Below, in pieces: positions 1 through 8,074 of a stretch of 32,811 nt of DNA. Numbering within the stretch: the stretch's first letter is position 1; each line of letters starts with the position of its first letter. The stretch comes from Flavobacteriia bacterium (GTDB lineage Bacteria > Bacteroidota > Bacteroidia > Flavobacteriales > Flavobacteriaceae): the NCBI GenBank assembly GCA_011391075.1, contig JAABRF010000018.1, positions 1 through 32,811 on the forward strand. Direction: 5' to 3'. A program made the position numbers and the translations under genes. The notes under the pieces are model-generated. The model was not told the DNA's origin. It saw only the letters and a program-made list of their open reading frames with translations, and searched no databases.

Positions 1-28
1 CTTCGCAGCGAGGCGAGTGGAATTCACA

Positions 29-81
29 CCCGAAAGCTTTCGGGACATTTTCGGTTGATGTCATCCCGGTAGCTATCGGGA
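29..81. repeat. Pair of short palindromes downstream of the acc operon
   Basis: Two GC-rich palindromes lie close together in otherwise AT-rich DNA. Positions 29-44 are a perfect 16-bp palindrome (CCCGAAAGCTTTCGGG). Positions 64-81 form an 18-nt near-palindrome with AGCT at its centre and one G-T wobble. Similar TCCCGATAGCTATCGGGA-type elements are dispersed in intergenic regions of Bacteroidota genomes, so this is probably an intergenic repeat, not a gene part. The window edge cuts the left side. Confidence 0.6.
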
Positions 82-102
82 TTGTCATGCTCATTTCATA
101 AG

Positions 103-135
103 AAAACCCCATAGGTTTTATAACTTATGGGGTTT
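103..135 (-). terminator. Terminator of the fabH-accB-accC operon
   Basis: A 10-bp perfect stem (104-113 with 126-135, core CCCCATA/TATGGGG) with a 12-nt loop lies 6 nt beyond the accC stop. On the minus strand it is followed by a short T-run. It fits a Rho-independent terminator for the leftward acc operon. Confidence 0.75.
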
Positions 136-140
136 AAAGA

Positions 141-1484
141 TTAATCTTCCATGCTAAAATCTTCAAGAAACTTGGTCGTATAATTTCCTAAAACAAAATC
201 CGGGTGATTCATCAGTTTTTGGTGGAAAGGAATTGTTGTTTTGATTCCTTCAATATAGAATTCATCCAAAGCTCTTTTCATTTTGGCAATAGCTTCGGGA
301 CGGGTTTCGGCGGTGACAATCAATTTAGCAATCATCGAATCGTAATTGGGAACGATGGTATAACCGGCATAAACGTGTGTATCTACGCGTACACCATGTC
401 CGCCAGGCATGTGCAAAGCAGTAATTTTACCGGGACTAGGTCTAAAGTCGTTGTAAGGGTCTTCTGCATTGATGCGACATTCGATAGAATGCATTTTTGG
501 AAAATAATTTTTACCCGAAATAGGCACTCCGGCAGCTACTTTGATTTGTTCGTTGATCAAATCGTAGTTGACAATCACTTGTTCGGTGATAGGATGCTCT
601 ACTTGAATACGGGTATTCATTTCCATAAAATAGAAATTGCGGTGTTTGTCCACCAAAAATTCAACTGTTCCGGCACCTTCATATTTGATAGATTCGGCAG
701 CTTTGATAGCGGCTTCTCCCATTTTTTTACGCAACGCATCGGTCATATAAGGAGAAGGTGATTCTTCGGCCAATTTTTGATGACGACGTTGAACAGAACA
801 ATCTCTTTCCGATAAATGGCAAGCTCTACCTGTAGAATCACCTACAATTTGAATTTCAATATGTCGGGGTTCTTCTAGGAGTTTTTCCATATACATCCCG
901 TCATTGCCAAAGGAAGCAAAAGCTTCTTGTTTGGCTTTTTCCCAAGATTCTTTGAGTTCTTCTTTTTTCCAAATGGCACGCATACCTTTACCTCCACCAC
1001 CTGCAGTAGCTTTGATCATCACAGGATATCCGATTTCTTCAGCCATAACGGCAGCTTCTTCATACGTATCAATAATACCTTCCGAACCTGGAATAGTAGG
1101 AACTCCGGCTGCTTTCATGGTAGCCTTAGCAGAAGCTTTGTCTCCCATTTTGGAAATCATCTCGGGAGAAGCTCCAATGAATTTGATACCGTGGTCTTCG
1201 CAAAGTTTGGAAAATTTAGCATTTTCCGATAAAAATCCGTAACCGGGATGAATGGCATCTGCATTGGTAATTTCGGCTGCAGCAATGATGTTGGACATCT
1301 TCAGATAGGAATCTTTACTGGCAGGTGGACCGATACAAACGGCTTCGTCGGCGTATTTTACGTGTAAACTATCGCGATCGGCTGTAGAGTAAACCGCTAC
1401 AGATTTTACTCCGATTTCTCTACAAGTTCTGATGATACGCAAAGCGATTTCACCTCTATTGGCTATTAATATTTTTTTAAACAT
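141..1484 (-). CDS. accC: Acetyl-CoA carboxylase, biotin carboxylase subunit
   Basis: This is the biotin carboxylase subunit of acetyl-CoA carboxylase, 447 residues, the usual family length. It uses ATP and bicarbonate to carboxylate the biotin on AccB in the first step of fatty-acid synthesis, in the cytoplasm. The N-terminal domain opens with the typical [15 protein letters not shown]. The ATP-grasp domain carries the glycine-rich loop GGGGKGMR. The catalytic stretch [14 protein letters not shown] is intact, as is the C-terminal region with INAEDP. It lies 121 bp after accB on the same strand, behind fabH, and a hairpin terminator follows the stop. The family assignment is secure. Confidence 0.98.
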   Translation of the reverse strand: MFKKILIANRGEIALRIIRTCREIGVKSVAVYSTADRDSLHVKYADEAVCIGPPASKDSYLKMSNIIAAAEITNADAIHPGYGFLSENAKFSKLCEDHGIKFIGASPEMISKMGDKASAKATMKAAGVPTIPGSEGIIDTYEEAAVMAEEIGYPVMIKATAGGGGKGMRAIWKKEELKESWEKAKQEAFASFGNDGMYMEKLLEEPRHIEIQIVGDSTGRACHLSERDCSVQRRHQKLAEESPSPYMTDALRKKMGEAAIKAAESIKYEGAGTVEFLVDKHRNFYFMEMNTRIQVEHPITEQVIVNYDLINEQIKVAAGVPISGKNYFPKMHSIECRINAEDPYNDFRPSPGKITALHMPGGHGVRVDTHVYAGYTIVPNYDSMIAKLIVTAETRPEAIAKMKRALDEFYIEGIKTTIPFHQKLMNHPDFVLGNYTTKFLEDFSMED

Positions 1485-1605
1485 AGGTTAAATTCAAAAT
1501 TTAGCATTCAAAAATGCGGAATTATTAAAACAAGAATTTGGGATTTCTTATCCTACAAAAGATTAAATAATTCAGCTTTTCAAAAAAGTTATTATACCCA
1601 ATAAA

Positions 1606-2076
1606 CTAAGAAGGATCAACCAAGAATAAAGGTTGTCCAAACTCAACCGGTGATGAATCGTCTACTAAAATTTTGACGATTTTACCGCTAACTTCAGATT
1701 CAATTTCATTGAAGAGTTTCATGGCTTCGATGATACAAACTACCGAACCAATTGAAACGGAATCTCCTACGTTAGCAAACATAGGTTTATCAGGGGAAGG
1801 TCTGCGATAAAAAGTACCAATCATAGGAGAATTGATGGTTACAAAATTGGCATTTTCATCTACAACTACCGCTTCTTTAACAGGAGTTGCATGAGGAGTT
1901 TCAAATGCAGTTTGAGTAGGTTGGATGTAATGTGGGGTATTGCTTACCATAGGAGCTCCATTGTAATCGGGAGCAGTTTTGATGCTGATTTTGAAATCTT
2001 TGGTTTCGAGTTTTACTTCATTTACACCAGCTTTAGATACAAATTTGATAAGATTTTGAATGTCTCTAATGTCCAT
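1606..2076 (-). CDS. accB: Acetyl-CoA carboxylase, biotin carboxyl carrier protein
   Basis: This is the biotin carboxyl carrier protein, 156 residues. An N-terminal helical segment (about 1-35) is followed by a Pro/Thr-rich linker (about 40-75) and a C-terminal biotinyl domain (about 79-155). The biotin attachment site reads EAMKLFNEIE, with the acceptor lysine at residue 120. The more common form is EAMKLMNEIE, so M-to-F two residues after the lysine is a mild variation. The gene starts 24 bp after the fabH stop and is followed by accC, so the three are probably co-transcribed. The product carries carboxybiotin between the AccC active site and the carboxyltransferase, whose subunits are not in this window. 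Confidence 0.97.
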   Translation of the reverse strand: MDIRDIQNLIKFVSKAGVNEVKLETKDFKISIKTAPDYNGAPMVSNTPHYIQPTQTAFETPHATPVKEAVVVDENANFVTINSPMIGTFYRRPSPDKPMFANVGDSVSIGSVVCIIEAMKLFNEIESEVSGKIVKILVDDSSPVEFGQPLFLVDPS

Positions 2077-2100
2077 AATAGTTAGGTTTTGGTTAGTTAT

Positions 2101-3096
2101 CTATGAATTATACGCCCAAGTCAGGTAAATGGCTCCCCAAGAGAACCCACCACCAAATGCGGCAAAAATGATTTTATCTCCTTTTTTTAATTGTTTTTCA
2201 TAATCAACTAAGAGTAATGGTAATGTGGCTGAAGTAGTGTTGCCGTACATTTCAATATTCATCATTACTTTTTCTACTGGCAAACCAATCCTTGAGGCTG
2301 TTGCATCTATGATGCGTTTATTTGCTTGATGGGCAGCCAGCCAATTAATTTTATCTTTATCCAAGTGATTTCTTTCCAAGATGATGTCTGACACTTCAGC
2401 CATTTTGGAAACAGCATATTTGAATACGGTTTTACCGTCTTGAAATACAAAATGCTTTTTATTTTGAACAGTTTCCAATGAAGGAGGTAATATCGAACCA
2501 CCAGCTGGGACTTGTAAAAATTCGCGCCCAATCCCGTCGGTTTTCAATTCTTCATCTTGAATGCCGTACCCTTCTTTATTGGGTTCAAATAAAACCGCTC
2601 CGGCTCCATCTCCAAAAATAATACAAGTTGCCCGATCGGTATAATCAATCATCGATGAATTCTTATCCGATCCAATGAGTAGCACTTTTTGATATCTTCC
2701 TGATTCGATAAATTTGGCAGCAGTTGACATGCCATATAGAAAACTAGAACAAGCTGAAATTAAATCAAATGAAAAAGCATTGGTAGCTCCAATTTCGGTT
2801 GCGGTCAGTGCAGCTGTGGAAGCTGCTTGCATATCGGGAGTTGCTGTGGCTACAATGACTAAATCTATTTCAAGCGGATTGACTTTTGATTTAGCAAAGA
2901 GATCTTTGGCGGCTTCAATAGCCATAAAAGACGAACCTTTTCCTTCTCCTTTTAATATTCTTCTTTCTTTAATGCCTGTACGGGTTAATATCCATTCATC
3001 AGTGGTGTCCACCATGGATTCGAGTATCGCATTAGATAGCACATAATCGGGTAAATACTTCCCTACAGCAGTAATGGCAGCAGTTATCTTGGTCAT
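2101..3096 (-). CDS. fabH: 3-oxoacyl-ACP synthase III (KAS III)
   Basis: This enzyme condenses acetyl-CoA with malonyl-ACP to start type II fatty-acid synthesis. It is 331 residues, standard for FabH. The thiolase-fold catalytic triad is present: Cys116 in SACSS, His256 in AAHQANKR and Asn286 in YGNTTSA. The glycine-rich ending FGGGFSWGA is typical. It is the first gene of a fabH-accB-accC set. The plsX gene, which sits between rpmF and fabH in enterobacteria, is absent here. A terminator (3224-3246) separates it from rpmF, so fabH probably has its own promoter; an imperfect -7 element (TTACTTTG on the minus strand) lies at 3152-3159. A palindrome at 3120-3149 lies in the leader. Confidence 0.97.
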   Translation of the reverse strand: MTKITAAITAVGKYLPDYVLSNAILESMVDTTDEWILTRTGIKERRILKGEGKGSSFMAIEAAKDLFAKSKVNPLEIDLVIVATATPDMQAASTAALTATEIGATNAFSFDLISACSSFLYGMSTAAKFIESGRYQKVLLIGSDKNSSMIDYTDRATCIIFGDGAGAVLFEPNKEGYGIQDEELKTDGIGREFLQVPAGGSILPPSLETVQNKKHFVFQDGKTVFKYAVSKMAEVSDIILERNHLDKDKINWLAAHQANKRIIDATASRIGLPVEKVMMNIEMYGNTTSATLPLLLVDYEKQLKKGDKIIFAAFGGGFSWGAIYLTWAYNS

Positions 3097-3119
3097 CAGA
3101 AACAGATTTGTTGGTTTTT

Positions 3120-3149
3120 TTAACGTGATTTAGATTAAATTTACGTTAA
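3120..3149. promoter_or_regulatory. Imperfect palindrome in the fabH leader, possible operator
   Basis: Seven-base arms, TTAACGT (3120-3126) and ACGTTAA (3143-3149), are perfect inverted repeats around a 16-nt AT-rich centre with partial symmetry. The element lies just downstream of a possible fabH -7 element at 3152-3159, so it would overlap the transcription start. That is a common repressor position. The regulator is not identified, and the operator role is inference. Confidence 0.4.
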
Positions 3150-3223
3150 GGCAAAGTAAACGAAAATTTTCAAAAAATTGGCCAAAAAAGATGAAAAATG
3201 CACAATTTAGAGCTATTTTAAAC

Positions 3224-3246
3224 AAAAAAACCCTCAAAAAGAGGGT
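3224..3246 (-). terminator. Terminator after rpmF
   Basis: On the minus strand a 6-bp stem (ACCCTC/GAGGGT) with a five-T loop is followed by seven T. It lies 24 bp after the rpmF stop and probably separates rpmF from fabH, fully or partly. Confidence 0.8.
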
Positions 3247-3269
3247 ATTTTACTCAAAATGTTTTTTGA

Positions 3270-3461
3270 CTAAGATGCAGGAACAGGATCAATTACTACT
3301 TGACCTTTGTAATACAACTTTCCTTCATGCCAATGGGCACGATGGTAAAGATGCGCTTCACCGGTAGTAGTGTCAATAGCTACCTGAGGTGCCGTCGCTT
3401 TGTAATGGGTTCTTCTCTTATCTCTTCTGGTCTTCGAGGTTTTTCTCTTGGGATGTGCCAT
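3270..3461 (-). CDS. rpmF: 50S ribosomal protein L32
   Basis: This is large-subunit ribosomal protein L32, 63 residues. The basic N-terminus [17 protein letters not shown] is diagnostic. The zinc-ribbon cysteines found in many bacterial L32 proteins are absent, so this is a zinc-independent form. The gene begins one nucleotide after the DUF177 stop, which indicates translational coupling; the DUF177-rpmF pair is widespread in bacteria. A terminator follows. Confidence 0.97.
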   Translation of the reverse strand: MAHPKRKTSKTRRDKRRTHYKATAPQVAIDTTTGEAHLYHRAHWHEGKLYYKGQVVIDPVPAS

Positions 3462-3462
3462 T

Positions 3463-3990
3463 TTACTGCTTTTTCGGTGTTAATAATTGATTCAATTGAG
3501 CCCAACGGGGATCTATCTTCGGTTTTTCGTGTATTTCTAAATCTTTTAACTTGTCCAATACAGGTGATTTTAACGTTCCATCAGCAATACCGGGATGTAC
3601 TTTTTTGATTGGAATCCCTAAAAGTATAGCCTCATAGATATATTGTGAAACATTAATCTGAAATGATTCATGTGGAATGATCAAAATATCTTCGTGTTCG
3701 TCGTTGAATTCCTCTCCAAACTTGACTACCAAATGCAAAGCATTTTGAATGTGTTCGTCAAAGGGTTCATTGGTCACATCACACAACAAGGTGGTTATCC
3801 CATCTATTTGAATGAGTAATTCGAAAAAATTATTTTTTTTATCTAAAATAACTTCCGCATTACAAGTGATATTTTGAATTTCAGTGTATTGAAAAGTATC
3901 AAAGAACTTTCGGTCTATTTCGTAATGAAAAACATGTTTCCCGAAACTAAGACCCACAAAGGGTATATTGTATTTTTGTAAGGGATTCAT
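3463..3990 (-). CDS. DUF177 (YceD-like) protein
   Basis: This is a DUF177/YceD family protein, 175 residues, recognised from its position directly before rpmF and its family-like central segment [14 protein letters not shown]. YceD-type proteins accompany L32 across bacteria and have been linked to 23S rRNA maturation in some lineages. That role is not visible in this sequence. Only one cysteine of the usual CxxC-like central pair remains (CDVT). It has a good promoter upstream (4016-4043) and probably forms a two-gene unit with rpmF. It has no signal peptide or membrane segment, so it should be cytoplasmic. Confidence 0.88.
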   Translation of the reverse strand: MNPLQKYNIPFVGLSFGKHVFHYEIDRKFFDTFQYTEIQNITCNAEVILDKKNNFFELLIQIDGITTLLCDVTNEPFDEHIQNALHLVVKFGEEFNDEHEDILIIPHESFQINVSQYIYEAILLGIPIKKVHPGIADGTLKSPVLDKLKDLEIHEKPKIDPRWAQLNQLLTPKKQ

Positions 3991-4015
3991 CTTCTTTCAA
4001 TTCGAATAGAGCGTG

Positions 4016-4043
4016 CAAAGATATAAAAATTTATGAAAAACAA
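4016..4043 (-). promoter_or_regulatory. Promoter of DUF177-rpmF
   Basis: On the minus strand TATCTTTG (4016-4023) matches the Bacteroidota -7 consensus TAnnTTTG. A TTG at 4041-4043 lies 17 nt upstream as the -33 element. Transcription would start near 4010, about 20 nt before the DUF177 start codon. Confidence 0.7.
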
Positions 4044-4071
4044 TAAAATACAAAGAAAAAGATTTCTTTAT

Positions 4072-5112
4072 TTATGAAGTTTTGCCGACTAAAGCATTCG
4101 CTATCAAATCGCTATTTTGAGTCCTATTTCTATAGATATCAATTGCGGTATATACGGCTTCTTTAAACGATTCAAAATCAGCTATCCCTTTTCCGGCAAT
4201 GTCAAATGCAGTGCCATGATCGGGAGAAGTTCTGATTTTATCAAGTCCTGCTGTGTAATTTACACCATTCCCAAAAGCCAAAGTTTTAAACGGAGTCAGT
4301 CCTTGATCATGATAGGCGGCCAATATGGCATCAAAATTCAAATAATTACCACTCCCAAAAAAGCTATCAGCGGCATAAGGTCCGTATATTAATTTGCCTT
4401 CTTTTTGAATTTTTTCAATAGTTGGAATGAGAATTTCTTTGTCTTCATTTCCAATAACACCGTTATCGCCTGCATGTGGATTGATGCTGAGTACGGCAAT
4501 TTTTGGTTTGGTGATACTAAAGTCCAGTACTAAAGTTTGATTTAAAATTTCGATTTTTTCTCGAATCAGCTCGGGTGTAATTGATTTGCTAACTTCATCA
4601 ATAGGAATATGTCCAGTCATCAACGCCACTTTTAGCTTATCACTCATGAGAATCATCAACGCTTGACCTCCAATTTTGGATTGTAAATATTCTGTGTGAC
4701 CAGGAAAGTTAAAGGATTCGGATTGGATGGTATTTTTATTGATAGGAGCTGTCACCAAAACGTCAATATTTCCTTTATGGAGTTCTTCAACAGCAGCTTC
4801 CAATGATAATAAGGCATATTTCCCGCCTTCTTTATTAGCTGTGCCAAAGGATATTTCTACATCTTCATTCCATACGTTTATGAGATTCAATTTACCGGGT
4901 ATAATACTATTGATGTCTTGAATAGATTGAATTTGGGTTTCAATATTGAGTATGGTTTTGTATTTGGAAAAGATTTTTCTGGAGGCAAATAAAACCGGAG
5001 TACATAATTCCAGCATGCGCTTGTCTTCAAAAGTTTTTAAGATAATCTCAATACCAATTCCATTGAGATCTCCAATGCTAATTCCTACGATTATATTATT
5101 GTTGTTTTCCAT
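4072..5112 (-). CDS. pdxA: 4-hydroxythreonine-4-phosphate dehydrogenase
   Basis: PdxA oxidises 4-phosphohydroxy-L-threonine with NAD in pyridoxal-phosphate synthesis (DXP-dependent route). The start was placed at the ATG at 5112 (MENNNNIIVGISIGDLNGIG), giving 346 residues. An ATG at 5139 would overlap the likely -7 element at 5137-5144. Family motifs are present: GISIGDLNGIG at the N-terminus, TAPINK, the metal-ligand region FPGHTEYL, LSINPHAGDNG, AAYHDQGL and the C-terminal RTSPDHGTAFDIAG. The gene seems to be transcribed alone from its own promoter ahead of DUF177. Confidence 0.97.
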   Translation of the reverse strand: MENNNNIIVGISIGDLNGIGIEIILKTFEDKRMLELCTPVLFASRKIFSKYKTILNIETQIQSIQDINSIIPGKLNLINVWNEDVEISFGTANKEGGKYALLSLEAAVEELHKGNIDVLVTAPINKNTIQSESFNFPGHTEYLQSKIGGQALMILMSDKLKVALMTGHIPIDEVSKSITPELIREKIEILNQTLVLDFSITKPKIAVLSINPHAGDNGVIGNEDKEILIPTIEKIQKEGKLIYGPYAADSFFGSGNYLNFDAILAAYHDQGLTPFKTLAFGNGVNYTAGLDKIRTSPDHGTAFDIAGKGIADFESFKEAVYTAIDIYRNRTQNSDLIANALVGKTS

Positions 5113-5136
5113 ATATGTATGTGTCTGACTGAGGCT

Positions 5137-5170
5137 CAAAAGTACGGTATTTTAAAATATGATTTACAAA
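5137..5170 (-). promoter_or_regulatory. Probable pdxA promoter
   Basis: On the minus strand TACTTTTG (5137-5144) matches TAnnTTTG. A TTTG at 5167-5170 could be the -33 element, although the 22-nt spacing is longer than usual. It lies 25 nt upstream of the chosen pdxA start. Confidence 0.5.
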
Positions 5171-5287
5171 TAGCATGGTAAACCCTTTTAAAATTTAGCT
5201 AGAATCAAATTATATATAGATATTAAATATTTGTTTCTATATAAAGTAAAAAACGATTAAATAAAATAGATAAAAAATGTGGAAAGT

Positions 5288-5470
5288 TTATTTTTTCTTA
5301 GATACACCATATCCAATAGCTAAAGCAGCTAAAAGCATTACGCCACCATCAACCGGAAACCCGGGAGGCGTACCACCTGGTGGTGGTGGAGGTGTTTGAG
5401 CCCAAGTGGAAACTGTTGCAAATAAGAACAGTAGTAATAGGGTAGTAAATAATAAACTCTTTTTGTTCAT
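5288..5470 (-). CDS. Small secreted protein with PID-CTERM-like sorting tail
   Basis: The product is 60 residues from the ATG at 5470. The parts are an N-terminal signal peptide (MNKKSLLFTT, hydrophobic core, cut probably after TWA before QTP), a short proline/glycine stretch (PPPPPGGTPPG), the motif FPVDGG, a hydrophobic segment of about 14 residues (VMLLAALAIGYGV) and a tail of three lysines. This arrangement matches the PID-CTERM type of putative C-terminal sorting signals found in Flavobacteriia: P-(I/V)-D, a membrane segment, then basic residues. After processing almost nothing but the proline stretch would remain, so its job is unclear. A TACATTTG (-7-like) lies at 5513-5520 on the minus strand. 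No sorting enzyme is seen nearby. Confidence 0.8.
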   Translation of the reverse strand: MNKKSLLFTTLLLLFLFATVSTWAQTPPPPPGGTPPGFPVDGGVMLLAALAIGYGVSKKK

Positions 5471-5520
5471 GATGTGTGTAAATCTGGGACTATACAACGG
5501 GGCAAATGTATAAATTTATT

Positions 5521-5957
5521 TGAATTAAAAAAATTTTAATAAAAAATGTTATATAGTATAAAATTATTTTTTCATTAAACTTCTTTATTGGGCGGTATAA
5601 ATTTAAAAAAGCACCCCATCAAGTATATAAAATGCAGGAAATAACTGTTTTTAATGATTTTTATGATTTCTAACATGCTGAAAAATAATTCTTAATTTTG
5701 ATAAACATCATGTTATAAGTTTTATTGATTATTTGTGAAGTCCCAAAAATGGAGAGATAAAGTGTACAGTTGTGTTACATTTGGGATAAGTTGAGTCATA
5801 AATGTTGCATTCTGTCTCACAATTTTCGGATATTGAGCCATATTGGTTCCAAATGTGGGCAAATTTGAGATTTGCTAAAGAGATTCTTTGGAAATTATAG
5901 CACTTTGGCTTCACTTTGTATCACTTCTGTTACATTTATTCTATTTTGAAAATAATT
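5521..5957. other. Gene-poor AT-rich stretch
   Basis: I see no confident gene or structured RNA between the PID-CTERM-like gene and the tRNA-Leu terminator, apart from the weak 61-codon frame at 5729-5914. An inverted repeat TAACATG/CATGTTA flanks about 30 nt near 5670-5715 but lacks a T-run. There are no transposase remnants or terminal repeats that I can recognise. Confidence 0.5.
5729..5914 (-). CDS. Doubtful 61-residue open frame
   Basis: This is an open frame without recognisable family. It encodes a mixed sequence with four cysteines and no signal peptide or membrane segment (it contains LANLKFAHIWNQYGS). No -7 element or good ribosome-binding site precedes it. It is the only frame of any length in the 500-bp gap, so it could be a gene remnant, a small orphan gene or chance. 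I lean to chance or remnant. Confidence 0.2.
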   Translation of the reverse strand: MKPKCYNFQRISLANLKFAHIWNQYGSISENCETECNIYDSTYPKCNTTVHFISPFLGLHK

Positions 5958-5964
5958 AAAAAAA

Positions 5965-6000
5965 AACTCTGAATTATTGAAAAATCAATGATTCAGAGTT
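5965..6000 (-). terminator. Terminator of tRNA-Leu
   Basis: A 16-bp stem (5965-5980 with 5985-6000, one mismatch) with a 4-nt loop lies 6 nt after the tRNA 3' end. On the minus strand it is followed by a run of T. It is a strong Rho-independent terminator. Confidence 0.9.
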
Positions 6001-6006
6001 AATAAG

Positions 6007-6088
6007 TGCGGGCGAAGGGACTCGAACCCCCACACCTCACGGCACCAGATCCTAAGTCTGGCGTGTCTACCAATTCCACCACGCCCGC
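6007..6088 (-). tRNA. tRNA-Leu(TAG)
   Basis: An 82-nt tRNA on the minus strand. The acceptor stem is GCGGGCG/CGCCCGC with discriminator A. The anticodon arm is CCAGA-CTTAGGA-TCTGG, anticodon TAG, which reads CUN leucine codons. A long variable arm and the T-loop GTTCGAGTC are present. CCA is not encoded. A promoter lies upstream (6152-6180) and a terminator downstream. Confidence 0.96.
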
Positions 6089-6151
6089 ATGGTATTTTTT
6101 TAATTTTTGATCTTGTTAAATCACTAACAAAACCATCTATCAAATGGACTG

Positions 6152-6180
6152 CAAAGGTAAATTATTTTTTGAAATACAAA
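6152..6180 (-). promoter_or_regulatory. Promoter of tRNA-Leu
   Basis: On the minus strand TACCTTTG (6152-6159) is a full match to TAnnTTTG, with TTTG at 6177-6180 (17-nt spacer) as the -33 element. The predicted start leaves a leader of about 55 nt before the mature tRNA. Confidence 0.7.
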
Positions 6181-6253
6181 ATTATTTTTTGAGAATTCCC
6201 ATGACGTTGGATGTCAATTTTAAATTGTTTCTTTGCAATTCAATTTTTTAAAC

Positions 6254-7144
6254 GTGAATTCTAAAAATTTCGCCTTTGTTTTGGCTTTTTTGGCAGCCTT
6301 GATTTACGGATTGTCTTTTACTATTGCCAAGGATGTCATGCCTTTGTATATCAAGCCTTTTGGGTTTATTTTATTGAGAGTAACAGGAGCGACACTCTTG
6401 TTTTGGGTGGCCGGTTTATTGGTACCATCAGAGAAAATTGAATGGAAGGATTTTAAAATCATCATCCTGTCTGCTTTTTTTGGGGTTGCCCTCAATATGC
6501 TTACTTTTTTTAAAGGGTTGAGTTATACGACTCCAATCAACAGTGCAGTTATCATGGTGACGACACCTATATTAGTATTGTTGTTTTCCTTTGTCTTTTT
6601 AAAAGATCCTTTTACGACCAAGAAAATTATCGGTGTAGTTATGGGTTTGATTGGCGCCGTAGCATTGATTTCTTTGGGTAAGAAGATGCAAGTCAATGCA
6701 CCCAATGTAAGATTGGGCAACTTTTTAGTTTTTATCAATGCAGCTTCCTTTAGTGTTTATATGATTATTTCCAAAGGTATCATTCATAAATACCATCCCA
6801 TCAATGTGACCAAATGGATGTACTTGGTTGGGATATTGATGGTGTTGCCTTTTAGTTGGAGTCAAATAAAAGAAGTTCATTGGGAAGTCATTCCATTAGT
6901 CGGATTTCTCAAAATAGGTTATATAGTCGTATTTGCTACTTTTTTTACCTATTTGTTCAATATCTTGGCTTTGAAAAAATTAAAACCAACTACATTGAGT
7001 GTCTTTATCTATATCCAACCCGTGGTAGCTACCCTTTATGCGATAAGTGTGGGAAGTGATCGATTGGATTGGTTGAAAATAGTAGCTGCTTCCCTGATTT
7101 TTATCGGAGTTTATCTGGTAAGTTTCAGGAAAACAGAAAGGTAA
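6254..7144 (+). CDS. EamA/DMT-family inner-membrane transporter
   Basis: This is a drug/metabolite transporter (EamA) family permease with about ten hydrophobic segments in two similar halves. The first half starts at VLAFLAALIYGLSFTIAK and includes TTPINSAVIMVTTPILVLLFS. The second starts near FLVFINAASFSVYMIISKG and ends with PVVATLYAISVG and a last helix before a basic tail. The start is uncertain. A GTG at 6254 gives 296 residues; a TTG at 6233 would give 303. No in-frame ATG lies upstream. A promoter-like TTGG (6206) and TTTCTTTG (6228-6235) would favour the GTG. The substrate cannot be told from sequence. It appears to be transcribed alone. Confidence 0.9.
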   Translation: MNSKNFAFVLAFLAALIYGLSFTIAKDVMPLYIKPFGFILLRVTGATLLFWVAGLLVPSEKIEWKDFKIIILSAFFGVALNMLTFFKGLSYTTPINSAVIMVTTPILVLLFSFVFLKDPFTTKKIIGVVMGLIGAVALISLGKKMQVNAPNVRLGNFLVFINAASFSVYMIISKGIIHKYHPINVTKWMYLVGILMVLPFSWSQIKEVHWEVIPLVGFLKIGYIVVFATFFTYLFNILALKKLKPTTLSVFIYIQPVVATLYAISVGSDRLDWLKIVAASLIFIGVYLVSFRKTER

Positions 7145-7164
7145 ATCAAGATATGGGTGCGTTT

Positions 7165-7190
7165 TTGTGATTAAAAATTAATTACCTTTG
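7165..7190 (+). promoter_or_regulatory. Probable promoter of yicC-gmk-nadD
   Basis: TACCTTTG (7183-7190) matches the -7 consensus, with a TTG at 7165-7167. The 15-nt spacer is slightly short. The element lies 26 nt before the YicC start codon. Confidence 0.55.
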
Positions 7191-7216
7191 CGTTTCTCTA
7201 AAAATGAAATATCCAG

Positions 7217-8074
7217 ATGATAGAATCAATGACCGGATTTGGTAAAGCGATTGCTCAATTGCCTACCAAAAAAATTACTGTAGAAATCAAGTCTTTAAAT
7301 AGTAAAGGCATCGAAATAAATGCCCGAATTCCATCCAATTACCGTGAAAAAGAATTGGATATTCGCCGACTTTTATCTGAAAAATTAGTCAGAGGAAAAG
7401 TGGATTTTGGATTGTATATAGAAACTACAGGTGCCGATGATTCTATCCGAATCAATAAACTGATGGTTCAAAAATACATGGATGAATTGCGATCTTTGAG
7501 TCCCGGAACTCAGGATCATTTGCTTGAAATTGCCATGCGTTTACCCGAATCTGTGAGTTCGAGTAGAGAAGATATCGACTTGGAAGAATGGGATTTGATT
7601 GTCAAAACCATTGATAAAGCAGTCGTGAATATTCAATTGTACAGAAGCGAAGAAGGAATGGCTTTGAAAAGAGATCTTGAATTGAGAATCGGCAATATTT
7701 CAAATGCGCTGACTCAAATCATCACCTTGGATGCCTCTCGAAAGGAAGAAATGAAAACCAAATTGCGCAAAGCAGTGGACGAATTGAAAGTAGAAGTAGA
7801 TGAAAACCGATTTGAACAAGAGTTGATTTATTACCTCGAAAAATTGGATATTACCGAAGAAATCGTTCGTTTGAAAAATCACCTAGAATATTTTATACAA
7901 GATTTGAATCAGGTGGAATCCAATGGAAAAAAAATGGGTTTTATTTCTCAAGAAATGGGACGCGAAATCAATACCATTGGATCCAAAGCCAATCATGCAC
8001 CGATGCAAAAATTGGTCATTCAAATGAAAGATGAATTGGAAAAAATTAAAGAACAATCTTTAAACGTTTTGTAA
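7217..8074 (+). CDS. YicC/YloC-family endoribonuclease
   Basis: This is a YicC/YloC family protein, 285 residues, full length. The N-terminus MIESMTGFGKA and the C-terminal GFISQEMGREINTIGSKAN are family signatures. The glutamate-rich middle (KVEVDENRFEQELIYYLEKLDITEE) is also conserved in the family. Family members are endoribonucleases with roles in RNA turnover and stress. The activity is known for homologues and not shown here. The stop codon directly abuts the gmk start codon, so the two are translationally coupled, a pairing that is common in Bacteroidota. Confidence 0.94.
   Translation: MIESMTGFGKAIAQLPTKKITVEIKSLNSKGIEINARIPSNYREKELDIRRLLSEKLVRGKVDFGLYIETTGADDSIRINKLMVQKYMDELRSLSPGTQDHLLEIAMRLPESVSSSREDIDLEEWDLIVKTIDKAVVNIQLYRSEEGMALKRDLELRIGNISNALTQIITLDASRKEEMKTKLRKAVDELKVEVDENRFEQELIYYLEKLDITEEIVRLKNHLEYFIQDLNQVESNGKKMGFISQEMGREINTIGSKANHAPMQKLVIQMKDELEKIKEQSLNVL

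Noticed and set aside
204-1242. Plus-strand open frames of 100-185 codons inside accC
   Set aside because: They are antisense shadows of a strongly conserved gene, with Phe/Ser/His-rich translations and no promoter.
5670-5715. Inverted repeat TAACATG/CATGTTA in the sparse region, considered as a structured RNA
   Set aside because: The arms are only 7 bp, the loop is about 30 nt and AT-rich, and no promoter or T-run accompanies it.
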